DNA from: an uncultured Clostridia bacterium
Lineage (GTDB): Bacteria > Bacillota > Clostridia > Lachnospirales > Anaerotignaceae
Direction of reading: 5' to 3'
Assembly (NCBI GenBank): GCA_910587195.1
Contig: CAJUKL010000029.1
Coordinates: forward strand, 1 to 29,107
Length of the DNA stretch: 29,107 nucleotides
The position numbers were made by a program, and so were the translations under genes. The notes under the pieces were generated by a model. It was not told the DNA's origin. It made no database searches and saw only the letters and a list, made by a program, of their open reading frames with translations. Positions 1-7,040 of this stretch are shown piece by piece (the first letter of the stretch is position 1; every line of letters starts with the position of its first letter).

Positions 1-305
1 AACATCTCCTTTGTTATTAGTATTTCCTTTTTCATTATTTTAATTACACTCTCAATATTTTTTATGTATTTAATCAATATAGTTTTTTCATCAGTATTTA
101 AAATGGTTCTATTTACAAATAGTTCTTCATTTAATCCATATTTCTTTAAATGAGTTAACCAATCCCCTTCTTTCTGAAATAGCACTTCAAAAGATTCTTT
201 TGAATGAATAACATATATTTCACTGATAGAACATTCCAGAAGTTCTTTAGACCTACTTTGTGCAGCAACAATAGCGTTGCAAAATGTATATTTTCTGCTA
301 TAATA
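1..305 (-). pseudogene. 5'-less open reading frame, unknown protein, cut by window edge
   Basis: On the minus strand an open frame of about 101 codons runs from just after a TAG (306-308) to the left edge, where it is still open. The codon composition looks protein-like (residues such as FCNAIVAAQSRSKELL and GDWLTHLKKYGLNEELF). No ATG with a ribosome binding site occurs near its upstream end; the first in-frame ATG is only around position 50. The upstream end lies beside an IS200/IS605-type relic, so I infer a gene whose 5' part was removed or displaced. I do not recognise the family. It could also be a chance open frame in AT-rich DNA. Confidence 0.35.
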
Positions 306-525
306 CTATTTATACACGAACATTGATAACTGTATATAAGTGGTTGTGCTGAGAAATATTATGCGAAAACCAAGCTTTCCTTCAGCACGTAAAATATACA
401 AGGTACGAATGTACAGTATAAACCGTTATAGGGATGGTGCAGCCCGAATTTACGCCTGTGGAGATAGTAGGTTACGAGGTCTAGGAAGCAGGAAGCCCAT
501 TGGCTTTAGACAATGGGTAGTTCAC
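306..525 (+). mobile_element. IS200/IS605 relic: TnpB C-terminal remnant with right-end / omegaRNA-like tail
   Basis: The frame read from the GTG at 340 contains RDGAARIYACGD (residues 31-42). This resembles the C-terminal end of TnpB proteins, where a D-x-N-A-A segment carries the last catalytic aspartate; here the Asn is Gly. It is followed by a GGTTACGAGGTCTAGGAAGC-like stretch and a hairpin, CCCATTG (496-502) pairing with CAATGGG (511-517), ending in TAGTTCAC (518-525). That order is typical of the right end of IS605-group elements and of the 3' scaffold of TnpB omegaRNAs. No TnpA, no TnpB catalytic core and no left end are visible, so it is a decayed fragment. The sequence after 525 (ATTGTTATCTAATTAATG) would be the guide position. 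The family assignment comes from pattern memory, not a search. Confidence 0.6.
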
Positions 526-645
526 ATTGTTATCTAATTAATGTATTCTATAAGATAGAATGACACTTTTTATTTTACTATGTTCTGCAACAGCCTGTCA
601 ACTTCATGAACATTCAAATCAATTTTTGTTCGCCGTAGACAATTT

Positions 646-1022
646 AAAGTTTTTTGCAAAAATTATAATAATTTTGAGTTTAAAAATAAAAAATGACACA
701 GTTTGTCAAAGAAATGGCTTATTATGAACTTAAAAAAGTTGGAAGTTTCTGGAGGAACTTTTTTCACTTGTGAAAAGTTCCCCCAGGGCTACGCTTCGCT
801 CTGGTGCAGAACAAACGTCCACTGGACGTTTTACATCCTCAAACTATTACAAGTTTTTTGAAAAAAGCTTGACTAAAAACTTTAACTTTTGCACACAGAA
901 CAGATTCTAAAAGCTGTTGGTGCTCTGTTGTCATTTAACTAAAGCAACTGTTCAATTTCATTGTACGGCAGCAAAACGAAGTTTTGCATAAAGTTCTTTG
1001 CTAAGCTTTCTTTCAAGAAAGT
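646..1022 (-). repeat. Multi-hairpin intergenic repeat, copy A (long form, inverted)
   Basis: Read on the minus strand this has the same blocks as the copies near 10.8 and 21.2 kb. They are the 16-bp palindrome (1006-1021), the GCAAAAC/GTTTTGC hairpin (971-987), an ACAACAGAGCACCA block, a CAAGC...CTTG hairpin, the AAACGTCC-act-GGACGTTT hairpin (813-831), a long hairpin (749-786) with CTGGAGGAAC arms, then an AT-rich tail with TTATAATTTTTGCAAAA. The outer end near 646 is approximate. The palindrome lies only 11 bases before the ribosome binding site of the small gene at 1046. The remaining 526-645 shows only a short ATTCTAT/ATAGAAT hairpin near 544-560. Confidence 0.75.
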
Positions 1023-1045
1023 GAAAAAATTTTAGGAGGAAAAAA

Positions 1046-1285
1046 ATGAAATTATCAATGGAAGAAGTTATAGAAGCAGTCAAAGAAGAATTACTTTGCT
1101 ATGAAGATATGGAAGAATATGCACAACAATGGGAAAAAGAATTTCGGGAATGGGTAAAAAAGAAATATCCAAATAAAGTATATGTTATGACAATCAAAGA
1201 TGAAGATGAAATTTTTGAAATAGCGGATTCTTATAGAGATGCCATAGAAGAACATACGATAAAACAATATTGGAAAACTTTTTAA
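1046..1285 (+). CDS. Small acidic protein of unknown function (79 aa)
   Basis: The start has a near-perfect site, AGGAGG at about 1033-1038, seven bases before ATG. The protein is helical-looking and rich in Glu and Asp (MEEVIEAVKEELL, EDMEEYAQQWEKEF), with a basic KKKYPNK centre, one Cys, and no signal peptide or membrane segment. I do not recognise a family. Its leader consists almost entirely of repeat copy A read antisense; no promoter fits between the repeat and the ribosome binding site, so transcription must start within or beyond the repeat. The gene converges on the FMN-binding-like gene, with a hairpin between them. The coding call rests on the strong ribosome binding site and residue composition. 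Confidence 0.7.
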   Translation: MKLSMEEVIEAVKEELLCYEDMEEYAQQWEKEFREWVKKKYPNKVYVMTIKDEDEIFEIADSYRDAIEEHTIKQYWKTF

Positions 1286-1318
1286 AAAAAGGCAGTCTGT
1301 ACCAAATGTGCAGACTGC
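1284..1318 (-). terminator. Rho-independent terminator of the FMN-binding-like gene
   Basis: An 11-bp stem, GCAGTCTGTAC (1292-1302) with GTGCAGACTGC (1308-1318) and one G-U pair, has a CAAAT loop. On the minus strand it is followed by seven T (the A run 1284-1290), so it fits the leftward gene. In the plus direction there is no T run. It overlaps the 3' end of the convergent small gene. Confidence 0.8.
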
Positions 1319-1329
1319 TAAAATGTGAA

Positions 1330-1737
1330 TTATTTTGTGGCTTCAGCAAGCCCTTTTTCTACTGCATCTAATATCAGTTGTGCTGTATATGTATTTTGAG
1401 AAATATCAATCGCAGTAGATTGTTGTTTTACAATTTCTTTTCCAACTTCTTTTGCTGTGGTTTCCACCAGCGGATAAAAAACAGAAATTGTTTCCGGCAT
1501 ATCGGTTAGGGAAACAGATTTAATATTGTTTTTGTCTACCACAATTTCCACCTCAGCCGTTTCGCCATGGAGTGTAAATTGAGAATAATAGGTACCCGGA
1601 CGATAAACTGCAGTTTCTTCTTCTTTTGGTAAAAAGAAATAAATCAGCCCTATAATAATGATAACGCCTAGTATGGCAAAAACAATGGTTTTTACCAATT
1701 CCCTAAATTTAATGACCACAAATCTTGTTCCATTCAT
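1330..1737 (-). CDS. Membrane-anchored FMN-binding-domain-like protein (135 aa)
   Basis: The ATG at 1737 is chosen because AGGAGG (1750-1745) sits seven bases upstream; a longer frame to 1764 has no such site. Residues about 13-36 form one hydrophobic helix (IVFAILGVIIIIGLIYFFL) after a basic N-terminus, so the protein is probably anchored with its C-terminal domain outside. The rest (YRPGTYYSQFTLHGETAEVE, then ISQNTYTAQLILDAVEKGL) resembles small FMN-binding (RnfG/NqrC-like) domains. The usual flavin-attachment S/T-G-A-T is replaced by S-Q-N-T, so FMN binding is uncertain. It is divergent from addB and has its own terminator downstream. The role is unknown; extracytoplasmic electron transfer is only a family-based guess. 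Confidence 0.7.
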   Translation of the reverse strand: MNGTRFVVIKFRELVKTIVFAILGVIIIIGLIYFFLPKEEETAVYRPGTYYSQFTLHGETAEVEIVVDKNNIKSVSLTDMPETISVFYPLVETTAKEVGKEIVKQQSTAIDISQNTYTAQLILDAVEKGLAEATK

Positions 1738-1831
1738 GCTGTGACCTCCTTGATAAATATACAATACTGTATGAATTTTTTGCTGTAATTATGCCATTTG
1801 TACAAGCTAAAAAAGAAAGAAGGGATAAACA

Positions 1832-4800
1832 ATGTCTTTACGTTTTATTATCGGTCGAGCAGGCAGCGGAAAAACAGAATATTGTTTTGAAGAAATTCTA
1901 CAGCAAGAACATGCAATTTTACTTGTACCAGAGCAATATTCTTTACAAGCAAATAAAGAATTAATACAAAAAACAAAAGGAAAAGCAATTTTACAGGCAG
2001 AAGTATTTTATTTTAAAAAACTTGCTTATCGCATATTTCAAAAAAAAGGAATTGGAAAAACAATTCCCTTAAGTGATGTCAGCAAATCTATGATATTAAG
2101 AAAGATATTAAACCAAAAAAAGAATGATTTATTATACTTTAAAAATAGTTTAGAACAGCAAGGATTTATAGAGCAACTAGGTACCACTATCTCCGAATTA
2201 TTTCAATATCAAGTAGATATGGAACAATTAAAAGCCTATCAAAAAAGTGGGAATCTTTCGCAAAAAATAAAAGATAAATTATCTGATTTATGCATTATTA
2301 TGGAGGGATACCAGCAATTTTTGCAGAAGGAATATATTTCTGGAGATGAGCTATTAGATTTACTTGCAGAACGTCTGCAAACTATGGAGCAATGGAAAGA
2401 TATAAAAATCTGGATAGATGGCTTTTATGGCTTTACACCACAAGAATATAAAATTATAAAGCAGCTGTTACGCTTAGCAAAAACTGTTACCATTACATTA
2501 AGTATAGATTCTTATACGTTTGAGCAATCTGATGTTCCAATGTATCATGGTTTTTATGAACCTTTTATGACAGCAAAAAAAATCAAAGAAATTGCAAAGG
2601 AGCAAAACTGTGTGATAGAGCAAGCAATTTCTTTTACAAAAAATCAAAGAACCAAACAAAAGGGATTGCTTTTTTTAGAGCAAAATTATTTTAAATATTT
2701 CAATAAAAGCACAAAAGAATCAGACGGGATTATGCTTTTTGCTGCACAAAATCAATATGAAGAAATGACAAGAGCAGCAGAAAAAATTATTTTTTTTCTT
2801 AAAACAGAAAATTTGCGTTATCAAGATATTGGTATTGTAACAAACGGCTTACCATTATATGAAAAAAGTTTAAAAGGAATTTTGGAAGAATTTGGAATAC
2901 CCTATTTTATTGACAGAAAAAGAGAAATTATTTCTTATCCGCTGATTGAATTAGTGCGCAGTGTATTAGAAGCCTTATCTTACCGCTTTACCTATGAAAG
3001 TATGTTTCGTTATTTAAAAACAGGCTATTCTCTTTTGACACAGGAAGAAACCGACCAACTAGAAAATTATGTTTTAGCATATGGTATCAAAGGAAGGAAA
3101 TGGTTTCAAGAAAAATGGGAATATGGTCAAAAAACAGAAGAAGAATTAGAACAAATCAATCTGTTAAAACAAAAGGCAATTTTACCTCTTTTGGAATTAT
3201 ACAAAAAATCTCGTAATAAGCAAAAACATACCTTGTTAGAATGGTCAAAATTATTATTTACTTTTTTACAAACGGTCAACGCCAGTGAAAAAACATTAAT
3301 GTTAGTAGAAACTGCTGAAACGGTTGAAAAAGCAAAAGAATATCAGCAAATTTGGTCTATGCTTATAGAGCTTTTAGAAAAAGCAACAGAAATATTAGGG
3401 GAAGAAAAAATAGATATACAGGAATACAATAAAATTATAGAAGCAGGATTAGAGCAAAGCAAAATGGGAATTATTCCACCTACTGTAGATAGCGTTATTG
3501 TTGGTGATATTGAAAGAAGTCGTTTACCAGAATTAAAAGTGCTTTTTGTATTAGGTGTCAATGAAGGAATTTTACCCTCTCCTACAGAAACAGATGGTAT
3601 TTTTACAGAAGGAGAAAGAGAAAACTTAATTGTACAGGGGGTAGAATTAGCACCAAATGCTAAAAGAAAAGCATTTGAAGAACAATATTTGATTTATAAA
3701 GGATTTACTAAGCCCTCTCAAAGGTTATGCATCAGTTATTGCATTGCAGATTTAGAAGGAAAGCCTTTGCGTCCTTCTTCTGTGATTATGAAATTAAAAA
3801 AAATGTTCCCTACTCTTAAGGAGGAAACGGTATCAGAACCACTAGAACACATGGCAACAGCTAAAACAGCCATTCATTTTTTGGGGGAACAAATGAGAAA
3901 ATATAGTTCTACTAGCTATGATATGGATGCTATTTGGAAAGATGCCTATAGTTATTATAATACCAATGAACTATGGCAGGAACAAATTGCTATGTTAAAA
4001 AGAGGTCTGCTTGCGCAGGAAACAGTGGAACATATTTCTAAAAAAATGATTCAAAAAACATATGGAAATCGCATTTATACCAGCGTTTCCCGTTTAGAAA
4101 AATTTGCAAGCTGTCCTTTTTCTTTTTTTGCAGAATATGGATTAAAAGCAAAAGAAAGGCAATTATATCAACTTAAACTTCCTGATTTAGGCATTTTGTT
4201 TCACGAGGTATTGGAATTATTTTCTAAAGAACTACAGCAAAAAAAGATTTCATGGCATGATTTAAAAAAACAGCAAGCAGATGAAATTGTAGAAAATGCT
4301 GTAGAAATCGCTGCACCCAAACTTGGAAATCGCATTCTATATGATACATTTGGAAATCAATATTTATTGCAGCGTCTGAAAAGAATTTCCAAAAGAGCCG
4401 CATGGACTTTAACACAGCATGTACAAATGGGAAATTTTGAACCATATGGCTCAGAAGTGAGTTTTGGTATAGAATCCTTATTGCCTCCTATTATAATAGA
4501 GTTATCAGAAGGACAGCAATTATTATTAAACGGAAAAATTGACAGGGTAGATATTATGGATAAAGACCATAAAAAGTACGTTAAAATCATTGATTATAAA
4601 TCAGGACAAAAAGCATTTGATTACCGAGATATTTTTTATGGATTACAGTTACAACTTTTAATTTATTTAGATGCTTTTTTAGAAAATCAAAAACAGGAGT
4701 TTGACATAAAACCTGGTGCTGTGTTTTATTTCCGTATGAAAGATCCTTCTGTAACACTGGATAAAGAAATGTCATCTCAAGAAATTTATAATGCTTTATT

Positions 4801-5203
4801 TAAGGAATTAAAGATGTCTGGATTAGTATTAAATAATATAAAAGTAATTCAAGGTTTAGACCATATTTTTGAAAGTGGAAGCTATTTAAAACCAAGCACA
4901 GAATCTGCTATTATTCCAGTTTCTTCCTTAAAAGATGGCACAACTAGTAAACGTTCTAAAGTAGCAACAGAAAAAGATTATCAAAATATTATGGCATTTG
5001 CCAAAAAGAAAGCACAGGAAGCTGGAGAATCCCTCATACGCGGAGAAATTGCTCCTTATCCTTATAAAAAAGATAGTGAAGTTGCTTGCACTTATTGTCC
5101 TTATCATAGTATTTGTCGCTTTGATAAAAGTTCTCCTTATCGCAAGTATCGTATTTTGCAAAAAATCAATGAAAAATCTTTTTGGGATTTGATTACAAGT
5201 TAA
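1832..5203 (+). CDS. addB: ATP-dependent helicase/deoxyribonuclease subunit AddB
   Basis: AddB is the partner of AddA in the AddAB double-strand-break processing enzyme, the Gram-positive counterpart of RecBCD. Length (1123 aa) fits the family. Walker A GRAGSGKT is at residues 8-15. A RecB-type nuclease domain lies near the C-terminus, with D904 (in GKIDRVD) and D921/K923 (in DYKSG). Four cysteines that form the iron-sulfur staple are present: C761 in ASCPFSFF, and C1086, C1089 and C1095 in CTYCPYHSIC. The ATG follows AAGAAGGGATAAACA, an acceptable ribosome binding site. All key residues are intact, so the subunit should be functional. addA, usually next to addB, is not in the window; an IS-like relic and repeat copy B follow instead. 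Confidence 0.96.
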   Translation: MSLRFIIGRAGSGKTEYCFEEILQQEHAILLVPEQYSLQANKELIQKTKGKAILQAEVFYFKKLAYRIFQKKGIGKTIPLSDVSKSMILRKILNQKKNDLLYFKNSLEQQGFIEQLGTTISELFQYQVDMEQLKAYQKSGNLSQKIKDKLSDLCIIMEGYQQFLQKEYISGDELLDLLAERLQTMEQWKDIKIWIDGFYGFTPQEYKIIKQLLRLAKTVTITLSIDSYTFEQSDVPMYHGFYEPFMTAKKIKEIAKEQNCVIEQAISFTKNQRTKQKGLLFLEQNYFKYFNKSTKESDGIMLFAAQNQYEEMTRAAEKIIFFLKTENLRYQDIGIVTNGLPLYEKSLKGILEEFGIPYFIDRKREIISYPLIELVRSVLEALSYRFTYESMFRYLKTGYSLLTQEETDQLENYVLAYGIKGRKWFQEKWEYGQKTEEELEQINLLKQKAILPLLELYKKSRNKQKHTLLEWSKLLFTFLQTVNASEKTLMLVETAETVEKAKEYQQIWSMLIELLEKATEILGEEKIDIQEYNKIIEAGLEQSKMGIIPPTVDSVIVGDIERSRLPELKVLFVLGVNEGILPSPTETDGIFTEGERENLIVQGVELAPNAKRKAFEEQYLIYKGFTKPSQRLCISYCIADLEGKPLRPSSVIMKLKKMFPTLKEETVSEPLEHMATAKTAIHFLGEQMRKYSSTSYDMDAIWKDAYSYYNTNELWQEQIAMLKRGLLAQETVEHISKKMIQKTYGNRIYTSVSRLEKFASCPFSFFAEYGLKAKERQLYQLKLPDLGILFHEVLELFSKELQQKKISWHDLKKQQADEIVENAVEIAAPKLGNRILYDTFGNQYLLQRLKRISKRAAWTLTQHVQMGNFEPYGSEVSFGIESLLPPIIIELSEGQQLLLNGKIDRVDIMDKDHKKYVKIIDYKSGQKAFDYRDIFYGLQLQLLIYLDAFLENQKQEFDIKPGAVFYFRMKDPSVTLDKEMSSQEIYNALFKELKMSGLVLNNIKVIQGLDHIFESGSYLKPSTESAIIPVSSLKDGTTSKRSKVATEKDYQNIMAFAKKKAQEAGESLIRGEIAPYPYKKDSEVACTYCPYHSICRFDKSSPYRKYRILQKINEKSFWDLITS

Positions 5204-5455
5204 ATGTGAAAAGTCCACTTCTTAGGGGTGAGATGAAAGCATTTTTATGTTAAAGTTGCTTTTATACACAATAAATGTTATAATAAAACTATAAAAAATA
5301 AAAGGTTTTGACACGAGCCTTATACTATTGCTAATGGGTACAATGGTATCTTTGATAGTGAAAGTCTTAATGAAATAGATTAGTTTTATATGCTTTCGAG
5401 TATATTTAGAAGTTTATGTAATTAAGAACCCCATGCCTTTAGGCATGGGAGTGTC
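5204..5455 (+). mobile_element. IS200/IS605-like relic without transposase (MITE-like)
   Basis: The right part ends in a hairpin CCCATGCC (5430-5437) - TTTA - GGCATGGG (5442-5449) followed by AGTGTCA, the form of many IS605-group right ends. Ahead of it, GATAGTGAAAGTCTTAATGA resembles the noncoding stretch before such ends. The left part has a good sigma-A-like promoter, TTGCTT (5256-5261), 17 bases, TATAAT (5279-5284), as found near the left ends of these elements. There is no tnpA or tnpB frame between. I infer an internally deleted element; the left boundary is not resolved and may reach the addB stop. Confidence 0.45.
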
Positions 5456-5472
5456 AGACCAAAAGAAAAATA

Positions 5473-5690
5473 GCTTACTTTCTTGAAAGAAAGTAAGCAA
5501 AGAACTTTTGTGCGAAACTTTATTTCGCTGCGGTGTGTTGGACTTGAACAGCTCTTGTGGCTGAACAACAACAGAGCACCAGAGGTTGTAAATGAGAATC
5601 TGTTGCGTATGCAAAAGATAAAGTTTTTTGTCAAACTTTTTTTCAAAAAAGTTTGCAGGTGTGGACAGAGTCCACAAAAAGGATTTTTTT
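5473..5690 (+). repeat. Multi-hairpin intergenic repeat, copy B (short form)
   Basis: It starts with an extended palindrome with 12-bp arms GCTTACTTTCTT (5473-5484) and AAGAAAGTAAGC (5487-5498). Next come AGCAAAGAAC, the hairpin GCGAAA/TTTCGC (where most copies have GCAAAA/TTTTGC, a compensatory change), an ACAACAGAGCACCA block, GAGAATCTGTTGCGT, and a hairpin with arms CAAACTTTTTT and AAAAAAGTTTG. It ends with GTGGAC-aga-GTCCAC in place of the AAACGTCC hairpin of the long copies. No protein is implied on either strand. Confidence 0.8.
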
Positions 5691-5700
5691 GAAAAGCTGA

Positions 5701-5725
5701 AGCCTCTTTTTGGAGGCTTTTTTTA
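5701..5725 (+). terminator. Rho-independent terminator after repeat copy B
   Basis: AAGCCTC (5701-5707) pairs with GAGGCTT (5714-5720) and is followed by TTTTT. It would stop transcripts from addB or from the relic and repeat before the yfmF promoter. Confidence 0.7.
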
Positions 5726-5742
5726 TTTTGGATATTTTGCGT

Positions 5743-5771
5743 TGAAATGGAAAATAATAAGGCATTATAAG
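5743..5771 (+). promoter_or_regulatory. Sigma-A-like promoter for yfmF-yfmH
   Basis: TTGAAA (5743-5748), a 17-base spacer and TATAAG (5766-5771), placed just after a terminator and 16 bases before the yfmF start. The ribosome binding site GAGGTG (5777-5782) follows. The implied leader is very short. Confidence 0.55.
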
Positions 5772-5787
5772 AAATTGAGGTGAAAAA

Positions 5788-7026
5788 ATGATACTGACAA
5801 TGGAAAAAAAGCAAATACAACAGTGTGATATACACTTTTTAGAAGGACAGCCATTTAAAACAAATATCATTGCTATTTTATTAAGAATTCCACTAACAAG
5901 ACAAAATACAACAAAGACAGCTTTACTTGCGGAGGTGTTAAAGAATGGCTGTCAACAATATCCTTCCAGAAAAGCCGTAAATGAAAAAATGGATGATATG
6001 ATGGGCAGCGTTTTCGATATTTCGATTTTAAAAAAAGGGCAAGAACAAATTTTATTTTTTTATTTGGAAATGGTAAAAGGAGAATTATTAAAAAAGGGAT
6101 TTGAATTTTTACAAAACATGATTTTTTCACCATTGGAGGAAAGAAAAGGATTTCCTAAAAATATGGTAGAAAGAGAAAAGAAAATTTTAGCAGAAAAAAT
6201 AAAAGGCAGACAAGATGACAAAAAAGAATATGCAAAACTGCGCTGCTTAGAGGAAATGTGTAAAGAAAATACTTTTGGTATTTTTGCAGATGGTTATCAA
6301 GAAGATTTAAAAGAAATTGATGAAATGATATTATTACTTCATTACAAAAATATGTTAAAACATGCAAAAGTTGAAATTTTTCTGACAGGAAATGCAGAAC
6401 AAAAACAGGATATGATTTCTATGGCAAAAAAAATGCCGTTTCAAAGTGATTTTTTATGGCAAGCAGAAACTATTTCTGTTAAAAAGAAAAAAGAAATAAC
6501 TAAAGTACAAGAAACTCTTTCCATCGCACAAAGCCGTATTGTATTGGGATTTGATACCAATGTTCTGCCAGAGCAAAAAGAATTTTCTTCCCTATTGGTT
6601 TGTAATGAATTATTTGGGGGAAGTCCTGCTTCTTTACTATTTCAAAATGTGCGGGAAAAAGAAGGAGCTTGCTATGACATCAGTTCTTTTTTATTTCGTC
6701 TTTATCCCATATTGATGGTAAAAGCAGGTATTGAAAAGCAATATTATCAAAAAGCAGTTGAAGTTATTCAAAATTCCTTAAAAATATTACAGGAACAGCA
6801 AGTGGAAAAACAAGACTTACAACAGGCGAAAGAAAGTATTATCCGTTATTATATTTCCATGAAAGATAGTCAAACCGCCTTGATGGATTTTTCTTTTAAT
6901 GAATGGATTTTAAAAACAAACAGAAGCATTGAGCAATTTGTTAAAGAAATTGAAAATGTAACACAAAAAGAAGTGCAAAAAAGAGCAAAAGAACTTACCT
7001 TAAATACCATTTATTTTTTGCAGTAA
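5788..7026 (+). CDS. yfmF: M16 family peptidase-like protein YfmF (non-catalytic partner)
   Basis: A 412-residue protein with the fold pattern of M16B peptidases (VREKEGACYDISSFLF and the N-terminal AEVLKNGCQQYPSRKAVNEK segment) but with no HxxEH zinc motif, so it is expected to be the inactive half of a heterodimer. It lies 14 bases before yfmH, which does carry the motif, as in other Firmicutes. The pair is annotated in the family as associated with the 5-aminopentanol modification of elongation factor P; the exact reaction is not something this sequence shows. GAGGTG five bases before the ATG supports the start. No EF-P or other modification gene is seen nearby. Confidence 0.85.
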   Translation: MILTMEKKQIQQCDIHFLEGQPFKTNIIAILLRIPLTRQNTTKTALLAEVLKNGCQQYPSRKAVNEKMDDMMGSVFDISILKKGQEQILFFYLEMVKGELLKKGFEFLQNMIFSPLEERKGFPKNMVEREKKILAEKIKGRQDDKKEYAKLRCLEEMCKENTFGIFADGYQEDLKEIDEMILLLHYKNMLKHAKVEIFLTGNAEQKQDMISMAKKMPFQSDFLWQAETISVKKKKEITKVQETLSIAQSRIVLGFDTNVLPEQKEFSSLLVCNELFGGSPASLLFQNVREKEGACYDISSFLFRLYPILMVKAGIEKQYYQKAVEVIQNSLKILQEQQVEKQDLQQAKESIIRYYISMKDSQTALMDFSFNEWILKTNRSIEQFVKEIENVTQKEVQKRAKELTLNTIYFLQ

Positions 7027-7040
7027 GGGGGGCATCAGAT

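Noticed and set aside
340..537. 65-codon frame as a functional gene
   Set aside because: It has no ribosome binding site and only its TnpB-tail-like part is recognisable; it is treated as part of the IS200/IS605 relic.
5640..5670. Stem 3 of the repeat as a rho-independent terminator
   Set aside because: The T run is inside the stem and loop, not after the hairpin, so it does not fit a terminator.
5414..5870. Minus-strand frames across repeat copy B, and a similar one at 9155-9343, sharing LHKSSLLTFFQESK
   Set aside because: The shared peptide comes from the repeat's conserved DNA (palindrome and AGCAAAGAAC block); the frames lack ribosome binding sites and are not conserved along the rest.
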